Below, piece after piece: positions 47,885 to 59,800 of a stretch of DNA of 64,000 bases; the stretch's first letter is position 1; every line of letters begins with the position of its first letter. Location: NCBI RefSeq assembly GCF_921293095.1, contig NC_060257.1, positions 90,385,449 to 90,449,448 of the forward strand, written 5' to 3'. Under the pieces are notes generated by a model. That model was given only the letters and a program-made list of their open reading frames with translations. It was not told the DNA's origin and made no database searches. This stretch comes from Ischnura elegans (taxonomy: Eukaryota; Arthropoda; Insecta; Odonata; Coenagrionidae). Position numbers and translations under genes: made by a program.

Positions 47885-50800
47885 ATGACTGCGAAGGGAT
47901 GTGTAAAATCGGCGTTGAATTTCCAGATTCTCGCTGAATGTACAACTTCCAACGCTAGAACTGGAATAATGAAGCTACCTCACTTTGATGTGGAAACACC
48001 TGTTTTCATGCCAGTGGGGACACAGGTAATACAAACGTTATTTGTTTACTTTTGCCTCTATAACTTAGTGTCTCGCATGCAATGAATAACTGTCTTCGTT
48101 TTTACCGATGTGCAGGGATCAATGAAAGGATTACTGCCGGAGCAGTTAGAGAAGCTCAATTGTCAAATAATTTTGGGAAATACCTACCATCTTGGGACGA
48201 GACCGGTAATCCCCTTTACCCCAAAACTCTCCCGCAGTACAATGGATGATTAGCACTGATATTCATAACGCGCTGTATTCTTTTAGGGCCCTGAAATATT
48301 GAAGAAGGCCGGAGGTTTGCACAAATTCATGAATTGGAAGAGGGCACTACTGACCGATTCCGGCGGGTTTCAAATGGTTTCACTCTTGAAATTGGCGGAA
48401 ATCACCGAAGAGGGTGTGAAATTCAACTCGCCATATAATGGTGAGTTTCGTTTTATTGTGAAAAGCTCGTTTCAATGACACAATGCCCATAATGCCTTTG
48501 TATAACGAATTTTTATCCTCAAGTAGTTTAGGTAAATGTTGTGAATTTTGCAATTCCTCAGGTTCCGAGTGTATGCTTACTCCAGAGCATTCTATAGAGA
48601 TTCAAAATGCTATTGGTGCTGATATCATTATGCAGTTGGATGACGTAGTCAAGACGACAACGACAGGTCCCAGAGTTGAAGAAGCCATGCATAGGTAACT
48701 ACTCTTTATTTTTATAATTAAATGGATCTGAAGGAAATCTGCATTGAGATTTGACTAAAATATTTTCTTTTTAGGACAACTAGATGGCTTGATCGTTGCC
48801 TGGAAGCCCATGCCTTCCCAGAAAGACAAAATATTTTCCCAATTGTGCAAGGTGGATTGGACCCAGATTTACGAGCTATGAGTGCTCGAAAGCAGACAGC
48901 AAGAGACGTTAATGGCTACGCTGTTGGTGGACTGAGGTCACTATCTCTATTGTTAAAATGCTTATCTAACTATGATATGCTGATATCAATGGTCACTATT
49001 GATTGATGCTATACTATATCATAGCAAATTATATCAAAAAATTACTATTTTAGGTATGAATTAAAAGTTTACAATAAAAAAGTTAATGAATTGTTGTTTA
49101 AGCTTAATATTCTCATTCATTGGGTAAAGGATGAATGTAAGTATTACAACTACAAAAATGTTAATTACATTTTTGGAGAGCATAAATATTGCTTTGTGTC
49201 ACTCCTTGGCCTTATATATTGGCACCTATTTCTCTCTATCACATGATATTTTGTCATGCTTTAAAAAAATCATATACCAGATATTTATTGGTGGTATTGC
49301 TAATTTTCTGAGATATTCTTTACATCTATTTTGATTATGGAATTCTCTTCACTTTGACAGTGGAGGGGAGTGCAAAGAGGATTTCTGGAATATGGTGTTC
49401 TTGTGCACAAAGACTAAGGATGGAAATGTTGTCCGTGAGCCACTCCTTCCAAAGGAAAAGCCTCGTTACTTAATGGGTGTTGGATTTGCTGTTGATCTAG
49501 TCGTCTGCTGCGCCCTTGGGATTGATATGTTTGATTGTGTCTTCCCCACTCGGACAGCTGTGAGTATGACTAAATATATAATTTTATGGATTTGGGCCAA
49601 AAATCCATTTAAATTATCTGTGGTATCAAGTCAGGTGATACTTTGTGGAAAAGGGGTATGAAAAAAATAATACTTTAAAATAGTTGATCTGCATCCAGTT
49701 CTTCAATTAATGTTCCTAATTTGTTTCATGAAAAGCAATGGCTGAAAAAGTGCTCTTTGAGTCATTAAGGTCATAAAGACTTATGCTATGGGGCTTTCTT
49801 TATCCCTCTGAAGTTCAAAATGTGGAAATTTCATTAATTATCTTCCTAAAATAATATAGTGCTGTAAACATTTTTTCACAAATTATAAAATTTAATTTTT
49901 AAATAGTTTTTATTCCATTTTTATTAAACATTTTTCCAAAAAATGTGAATAAATAACAACAGCTATAGTGGAAGTATGGTTAAACAAGTGCTCGTGATCA
50001 CGTGAAGAAAATCACTTGTTATGACAGGTGCTGGATATATCTGAAAATAAAGAGTAAAGCACCGAAATTACATAAAATCATCTTTAATTGTTGCTTTTCT
50101 ATCATGTTAATGCAATTTCACTTGTGGATCAGAACTTTGTTTGCTTTAACTTGCAGTTTGCCTGCGATTTACAAATGAAACATTGCAAAACAATTGTTGA
50201 TGCTCGTTTCCAAAAACTATGCATCCAAGGCTGCGTGTCGCAGGGCGTATAGAGATGTGATCAAATACTTGAAATTGTCCTTAATTGGTAAGATGCATCA
50301 AATCGTTTGCAATGACAGAAATCGTACTCCGGGCACAGCACAATCGCACTGTTGCATTGCAAATTAAGTTACTCAAGAGGCAGTCATGGGGGATTCCTGA
50401 GTGTCATGCCAGTGGCAACACTCAGAAAAGATTAACTTAGAGCTCTTGTGAAGGCAAGTAATATGTGATTGTGTCATCACTCATACTGAAGCCACAGGTG
50501 CAGACTGATATCCATTAGATTCTTTTCGAATGGTGTGGTTTTTGATTGGTGTATCCCATGCAAACCTTGCACAACTCGGAGTTTAGTTTACCTTACCAAC
50601 AACGTCACCCTCCGCTGTTCTTCAATGTTGGCTATATGCTTCTTAGACTCTGTGCATTTGGATTAAAGTAAATCTAAGCGTCATGGTCGCGCAACTGGTA
50701 GAGCACCCGGCCGTCAACCCAAAGGTTCTGGATCAGAACCTCCCATTTATGGGTATGGAGTCCCATTAGGCCGCATTTTTACCCACTGATTTCTGATTTT

Positions 50801-53800
50801 TTCCATCTCCCACAGCTCTGTTATCCTCGTCCTTTTCCTCTATGTGTTCCTTTCACTTTCTTTTGTATCCTATGAATTTATTTGTATGCTTGTGCTTATA
50901 GGGTCGTGTGAATGAATGGAGTGGATTAAAGATAAAACATGCAAAACTCTGTTTTCTCATGATATACTTAAATAAAGGCTATGAACGTTAGCAGATGGAT
51001 AATCCGGGCGGGCAAGCATTGATGGGCAGGCAGTGAAGGCAAGGCTGTCCTCTCTGACTGTTGCTTTTTGTGGTGTATGCTGAGGGACTGGTAAGAGGGG
51101 CGTGAGATGAGTTTGAGGCCAAAGTAAAATTGGATGCGAAATGGTGCCTCTGAATTCACTGAGGTTCACGGATGATCAGATGTTAATAAGCCAGTCGGTT
51201 GCAGGTTTTTGTGGGTGTGTTTGACATGTGTTGCTAGGAATATGGCATGAGGATTAATTATAACAAGACGGAAGTTATGCACTTTAGCAAAGCATAATGA
51301 GCAAGGAATGTGAGGCTCATGATTAAAGTATGTGTTATGTATTAAAGAATGTGACAAACTTGGACAAGTATAGCAAGGTCACAATTTGGTCATAAAATTA
51401 GAGGAAAACAAATTCAGCAGCTATTTTGTTGCTCTTGAGTGTTCAGTTGTAATGCTTGTATTGTTAAATTGTTGATATTACCGGATAAATAACCTGAAAA
51501 TGAGCGTGGTACATAATTGCCTACTATTGCAATACCATTAGAAAGATGATTTTTATAATATACAGAAGACTAGCCAATGACTGCAGTGTCAAAATTCTCT
51601 ATACTTTTGGCGTGGACATTGGAAGTAAGCGGCCTATCCAAAATGTGGGCCCCTTAATTTTTCAAGCTGTATTATCCGGAATAGGTGGGGAAAAAAGCAG
51701 TGAACAAACCATTTGTTATACACATACCATATTTATCTGAATGTAGTCCCCCCTTTTTTTCCAAAAATGCCCGTAGTAAAAGTAAAGGGGAAACTATATT
51801 TAAATGCATTTTTTAAATTTTCCCCAAAACTGAAGCCTCTAAATTAGGGGGGACAGTATATAGGGTAGACTGGGGCAATTCCGACACCTTAAGACATTAT
51901 TAACTCTATGTCTTTTACTAATTTAGTTTCAATGTTCATTGAACTACTTGCAAATTAGTTCGAATTTTCTACATCTGTATGATATGTTACGTTAACAAAC
52001 TAATGTCATTTATGAAGTAAAAGAAGTGTTTTCTGTGACTGTTACCAGATGTCGGTATTTCCCCGGTCTCTGGGGTAATTTCCACAGGCCTTTGGGGTAA
52101 TCCCGACAGTGGTAAAAAATAATTAGAGGGCCGATTGTTTTATTCACGTAATTATTAGGCATATTGAAGAGCACGGATAAACAAATGAATGTTAGAAGGT
52201 AAGAAGTACCCACTCTTTCAGAAGGAAAAAATTTGCGTGATATTTCAGCGATAGCTTCTTTTATTTCATAATGATAAAATACTTGCCTGATCTTTAAAAA
52301 CGACCACCAGGACTTGAAAACCCACTAGCCCAGACCTCGCCAGCCATTTTGGTCTCTCTATTGAAATTATGCTCAACATTTAGCTTTTCAGGAAGTTTAT
52401 ACCCTAATCGCTTTAAATCAGTCAAAGTTATGCCATAGAACTGGTTTGATAACTGTTTCATATGATTAGATAATACGGTTTCCTGGTCGAGTGTAAGGTA
52501 AGATTTTCTCCCAAGGCTGGTTTGGCGACAGAGTTGGATTTCAGACGGTCATGAAGGGTGATTCTGGGAATATCTAATTCAGCCGCCATACTTTTAATAG
52601 ATCTTCCACTTTGAACCAACTCAAACGCCTTTTTAGGGGTCTCCTCATTCCATTTCCCCCCCTCCGTGGTCCGTTACCTCGATCTCGCCATCTGAAGGTC
52701 ATTTAAAATAAACAATAAGGCCTTAACAGTCTCATGCAAAATTATTGAATAAATGGGGAAATACCGACGCCCTGTCGATATTTCCCCATCATAGGATGTC
52801 GGCATTACCCCGAAAGAACAATATGGTTGTTACTGAACCCTGCAGACTACTCTGTGCGTTGAAACTTAACAAGAGATATACCAAAACATAAGTTATAATA
52901 CATATTTTCTGTTAACCCTAGAACGACGGACTGGGTCCAATGGACCCAGTTGGTAGTTTAAAAAGTTTATAATTATATCAAAAATGCACGAAACTGATTT
53001 TGATGCCGTGACTTTTCCTAAATGTATGTCCTCTATAACATAGCAAGAAATAACGAGAATAGGCTCATTACATTTTATAGTATACTACAAAGTTACATAG
53101 TAGACGGACTGGGTCCATTGGACCCAGTCGACTATTTTCAATGCTATGGATAATTTATTTCAACTTATCAGCAATTTTCTTATTGACTTTGTATTTTTGT
53201 GAGATTCAATGTGTATGGAGTTATAAACAAAGTTGTAGGCGATACTAATTACCAATTAGTGGGCAATTTTTATGAATTGGCTTGAAGCCTTTCATGTGCT
53301 CTTCCAACGTCACATTTAGAGAGGTACGGTCAGAAACATGTACCCACATCGTTTTGTAATGGGTAGTATTTGCAACTTTCTCTGGTTTGACGCATACACA
53401 GTGTGAATTATCTACATTCAGTCCCATAATCTATCAGTTTTACTTGTGAGACCGTTCATCTAACGTCTGAGGTGATTTCGTGGTGGTCAGTCAGAAGTTA
53501 CGTTCGCAAGCTGGAGTGGTCTTTCTGCCTGCCGACATATGCTGTTATTCCAACTACCTAACTGAAGAAATTGAAGAATTTGAATTCCATCATTACATTT
53601 TGATGCCGTACATGATAAGTGCAAATCTTTATGGGTTACATAAATGATTATATTCTTTCATTCTAATGCACTACTTCAGTATTTACCTCATTTACCAAAT
53701 CCTTTACTCCTCAAATGGATTATTTAGATGAAGTGGTGTATTGATTTTCATCTACTATGATATACAGCAATTTCATTATTCCTATCTTTACAGGATGCTT

Positions 53801-56800
53801 GGTGGTACCAAATTTTTGTAGTGAGGTATTGATGTGACTGAATTCTAAGAGTGACTATTGATTTACTGTGTAGTTGAGGAGCTAAGAAATAGGAGTCACC
53901 CTTTGGATATAACAGTCAAAAAAACTATCAAGATATTTTTGAGGTAATAATAAAAATAGCATTTTTTATAATCATTATAAAAATTAGTTGTTCTAGTAAA
54001 ATATTGAGCTCTTTGAATTGGTTGATGATATCAGAAACATAATACGAAACAGTGCTTTGCTATTATTTACCTCAATACACAACTAAGGAGTATCATGAGC
54101 AATAGTATCTTCCATCTATATCTAAGTCAAGTTTGGAATGAAAAATAGATAAATTTCATTGTCACTTTATTCACAGGCTTGCTAATAGTGACACACATTT
54201 GGAGTAGATTCATCTAAAGATTGCAGAAGGACGTGTTCAGCAACTAAACATACTGCGCTGACAGGAGGAGGGTTGTTGTGACTCCGGTGGAGATGAAGCC
54301 TAAAATGTTGAATGAGGATGGAGGAGAACTGAACCTTGGGCGATTTTTCTTCAACTTGCTGAGAAGATCATAGAAATACGAAAATGGGGAATTCCTATCG
54401 GGAGACAATTTTTATTTCACGCAATCTGAAAGAGTGGTAAAAAAAACCTCATGCCACTAAAAAGGGAAGAATGCGAAGGCATAATATTTTTGCGTCATAT
54501 CCTGTACGCCGTGCGGAATTTTTATTCTGTCTTCTGCTCTTTTGCTAATTTTGCGTCCTAACATCTTTGATGTTGTTAGAAAATGGACCACCATTGAAAG
54601 GCATATAGTTTTTCAAGCTTTGTAGAATGAAAACAATGACTCTGTAATAAATGAGGTTCTGAGATTGCTAATATTTATCGTTTTTACAAGTCAAAAATGA
54701 AAATTTTTCACAACTTTGGAGTAAACTAGACGGGCAACCAATATTCAACAGTATTATAAGGAGGGATAGAGTCAAAACATTACTGCGGGTTACTCGATTT
54801 GATAATGCGGCAGAAATGAGGACAAGCAAAGGCAAAGTAAGTTGCAGACAATTAGAGAGATATTTGACTAGCGCAATGAATATTGGAAATATGCATTCGT
54901 GCCACAATCCTGCATGACAGTTGACGAACAGTTATTGATGTCCGTGGGCACTGTACCGTGCTGTAGACAGTTTGTTTCATCGAAACCAGGAAAGTATGGA
55001 ATTAAAATTTTGAATTAAATTAAAATTTTGACTGAAAGTGGTAGTAGTGATTCATACAAGTGGAATATCCAACTATACACAGGTAGAGACTCTAATAAAA
55101 GCCGATAGGTCAATCAAGAGAAAAGATTAGTTACAGGTATTTTTGAGGGACTAATCAGCCAGAAACATAATATGTGAAAGTAAGCCGTCTACTACTTTCC
55201 AAAGGTTTAGTGATTGTAGAGATCAAGAGGTAAAATAAACGAGGAATTCTACCCGATCTCACGTCTATAAATGCCATACAGCCTACAGGGTTACCTAACA
55301 AAGTGGTATCTCATGAATCTCATAGAATCCAAGAAAAATCAACTATCGGAAGAATTAACATCATGAAAAAGAAAATGTGACACACTCCTTGGCAACCTTA
55401 GCAACCTAGGAAATTAAGTGTCGTAATTGCAACTACAAAACGGATAGAAAGACACGAATATCCTCTTCACGATGTGCACAAAATATATGCCAAAAGCATT
55501 CAGAAATTTTATGCAAACAGTGCTTGTAGTAGCATATCAGTTTTTAATAACATTTGTAAATGCATCACGCTTTAGTTTCATTAAATTTGTTACGTATTAT
55601 ATTTACCATTGAAATAAATTGATTTTCTAATTTGTATTAATGTAATTGTGCTAATAAACATTCATAAAAATGGGAAAGGTGGAGTGATATTTCTGGTAGA
55701 AGGAATAATATTATACTTTGCTGCAGTATTAGCTTCCAAAAAAATAATTCAATAGCAATAAGGACGTGAAGAATTACGTTAAAGAAGTAAATAAGATGAA
55801 AACCATTAGTTAACTCAGCCTAAATTCATCATAAACTGGTAATATTGTGGAAAAAAGTTTAAGGGTCCATTGGACCCAGTCAGGCTACTACGCGACAATT
55901 TTTTTTCAGTCTTCCTAGGGTTAATGTAAGAGCTATAACAATGACACGTGTTGTTAATGTGTTACCTTGATTTGCATGGGAGTCAATTGTTAAAATCATC
56001 TTTCAACAAGGGTGCGACCCAGGGGGCCACGAAGTTTACCTCCAACACGGGCACACTGGGACAGATAAGTTGAGCAAATGCTCATGAGCATAAGCTTTTG
56101 CTTTGAGCAAAAGGTTAGAGTATAAGCATTCAATGCTCCATTCGGCATGCATAATCTCTACTTTATACTCCAGAGCAAATGCTTCTGTTTAAATACTTTT
56201 TGCTCAACATTTTGCACACAGCGGCTAACTAAAGACCGACTTTCCCTTCTTTGCTACAACTGCCTCTTTTACAAACAGTACTTTTAACAAACTTATTTCC
56301 TCTATGCATACTGAAGAATAGCATTTCTATCATTACACAGGTTTTTAATAATGGGTTGGACTCAAGATTCAACTAAATTAGTCCACTGTTATTTGCGTAT
56401 ATTTTTGTGGTAACTTGGATATGTATTTTAATGTAGTGGTTTTGAATCGATCGAAGATTTAGATGGGTGGTGTAAATTAGCAGAGTTTCATGAGTTTCAG
56501 AGTCAAGAGATAAATTCAGGATTTTCAAAGAAGTACCGTATAAGCGCGTGTAAGAGGCGCACCTTTTTTCCCAGAAATTGCAGTCAAAATGGGGGTGCGC
56601 CTCTTACACAAACTTCTTATCTTCCCCCCCTCCCCTACACTGGTCGCAAATCCATGGGGAACTGAGTGGCCTTGGTTTTCAGCGTGAGTCAGTCATCTGT
56701 AATCCTCGGTCAAAAACAAGCGGCAGGCAGGGGAGTTTCTCCCGTAGTGACGTATTTTTAAAATGCTCCTGTTTGCTTTTCTTGTCGGTACCCTAGAGGT

Positions 56801-59800
56801 GAACATGGAAGATCGCGCGGGGTTTTTCGCTCCGGAGGGCACGCTAAATTTACTGCCACGAGTGGGCATCCTGCGGCATTTATACTGCATATAGTAATCG
56901 CTAAGGTAGAGAAACGTGTAGTTTTGAAGGACATACCTGGTTAATAGTCAATATCTGTCTTGCCGAGTAATTTCTATTACGCTGAGGACCTGAGTTTCCA
57001 AAAATCATCTTCAGACGCTAATATGAGCATTATTGCAACTGAGAATTATATTGGTGTTAAAACCTGCGCTTTAAAAAATTCAAACGAGTGTGTTCATTGT
57101 TGGACTAAATGGTGGACAGAAGAAATCGGAAATGCTTATAAGTGAAGAGCACTGAAGGAGAGGTCGAGGGGAAGGAGTGAGCTTCCTCACCTCTGTATTT
57201 CAAGCAACGAGGCTATGAGGGAAGGAGCAATGGACGAACACGTCCGATCTTGCATGTGACGTCGTTGACTTCAAAGCGAAGGGACGAAGGCGCAGCAATA
57301 TGACATACGCAGTTTGCGTTGCCTGAACTTCCAAGTCCGTCTCGCCTTGTTTGAATGTGCTTATGCTACGCTTGTTTCTTCCGAAATTGTGCTGTTTGGA
57401 CTATTTTGAATATTAGTAGCCTTGTTGTAACTATAAATCTTTGTGTCAAACAATTAGAGCTTAAAAAACTTAAATTCTGTCAGATATGCGTCGCGTTAGA
57501 TCTCTTTCTTTTTTTGAACCTCGTGCGTGTCATACAACTATTGAAAGCTATCGAGATATCTTCGGGCTCAGTAGATGACTCACCTAGCATTTGGCCTCCA
57601 GAAACTGGCAGATCGATCGAGGTCAGTTGGTGAGACGGGGTAGGGATGAAACACGTTTCCATTCTTCCCTTGATATTTTCCTATTTTCCTGTGGGGTTTC
57701 GGAAAGGAAAAAAATGGCAGAGGCATTGGCTGATGGAGGGCCGAGTGTGGCTCCATTAAATCTACGACGTGTTTATTATCCTATGGCGCTGAGATTGCCC
57801 CGATTGTTGTCCAAGCTCTTGGGAAGGTTCATGCTATGTGCCTGTCGTGTTTTGCCTTAAAATTTTCCACGGCTGCAATTCTATTGCAATACTCCTGCGA
57901 GAGCATTTTAACAAAATTGTTCGTGAATAGAACAAGCATCGTAGAGCAACGGCGTATGCGAAGAGAGGATCGGAACTCTTTCTACTTCCTCTTATGCCGC
58001 TATTATCGAAATCACAGTTATCAAAATTTCCTCTTTCAATTAGTATCAAAAGAGGAAAGTTCGATAACTGTCGAAATTCCAGGCGTACGTCTGCAACACC
58101 GTGCGATAGTATAAAAAAATGCTGCAAAATTTTTTTCTTCATAGCTTCGATGCTCAAAATAGGGGTGCGCCTCTTACACACGCTTATATGGTAGTTTTAG
58201 TTATTTTTGGTGAGCATTGGAGTTATTTTTCTCCTCTTTCCAATTTTAATGCTACAATAGGTCATTTGATGCGGCACACGCATTGGTCACTCACGTTAAT
58301 TTCTCATTGCTATTAGTACAATCTTATGCATTAATGCTCGTTTGAAGAAAACTATGCCATGCAAAATAGCAAATGAGTTGGCTAAATAGTCTGCTATATT
58401 AAGATTAAAACGAAACTTGATAATTTTGTCACAAAAACGTACACGTTGCACTGGAGTATTCCTGTTTTTCAGTCGATTCAATGTTAATATTCTAATGTCT
58501 GGTGCAGGAAACCGCACTATTCATATTTCACTAAGTAGCAAATTTGTAGTTTCTCAACTCCATGAAGGTAGGTGCTTGAAGGTTATTTTAATTTATATTT
58601 ATTACATACACATTAAAATTACTTGGAGTGAGCATGGTAAATATTTTGCTGTGTGCAAGATTATGGTGACCCTGTAGCATATAATGTGCAGCAGGTTTTC
58701 CATCTTTTCATAGAAAGTAGGGGTCGGAAAAAAACTCAGCGCACAGGCTGCTGGCTAAAGTCGGTATGGCAATATGGGGTGCAAGTAACAGCCTTCTCAA
58801 GGCATTTTTATTAGTAAAGTATTAGTGTACTTAATTTTAGGAGTTCATAATCTGACTGAGCACTCTTTATTAAGTAAAATTAATTGGTTGTAATTATTTT
58901 GCGGGCCACTTCGACTTGGCTTCGAGGGACATGCACGGGCCATGGTTTACGGAAGTCTGGTTTAAAAAATGAAGGTTGTATTGGAGGAGATGAAGCCTAG
59001 GCTGCTAAAGTGATACATATGCAGATGGTTCTCATATGGGAGAAATCGCTGGTTCGGTTATATGAAAACTTAAATTATTTCAAGTTAGTTTAATTATTCC
59101 AATATGTTGTGGAGGAAAATTTTAAGATCCACCGATCCCACTTCCATAGTTTTTCTAAAATATGTATTTACTAAAGAATTTTTAAAGTGAGATCTTCGTA
59201 AAGGAGCATGTACTAGTAAATCGAAATTGGAAGGCGTGTGTGATAGTTGCATAAATTATGTTCATGTGGTAGAAAACTATGCATATATTTATCTAAAAAA
59301 ATACAGAAGTAACGAAAATGTCGACAAATACTAAATTTTGGGGAACAAGACCATTATGGATTTCCTTTGCAATTTTTTCAATCTAAAGAATTTCAGAAAA
59401 ATGATTTTGAGGACCAACTGATGAAAGAAATGAACATCGACTAATAGAATTGTGGCCCACGCTGCATGTGGCGAAGCTCCTTCATACACCAATCTATGGC
59501 ATCCACAATGCTGAGAGAAATTTTCTACCCTAAGTAGCATCCCACTGTAAACTTCTGTTAAGCTTTCTATGTACCTATTCATATAAATTTTAGTCCTGAT
59601 GTTACTAATGTGTGTGACGCTAATACACAAGTATCTATCTCCCTTGAATTAGTTTATTTATGGATCTTGTTCCCGTCTGTTTTCTGGGAAATATTAATGG
59701 AGGATGGACGGAGGACAGACAGACATATATGGGCTCGATAATATTATCCTTCATAATACAGCGTTATCATAAAAGTATGTTGTAATGAGAACAGAATTAC

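Noticed and set aside
53245-53427. 60-codon minus-strand ORF inside the piggyBac relic
   Set aside because: No recognisable motif, opposite strand to the transposase and short; probably chance.
59331-59630. 99-codon minus-strand ORF in QTRT1 intron 6
   Set aside because: No family motif recognised and no splice or promoter support; may be a transposon relic but not supportable.
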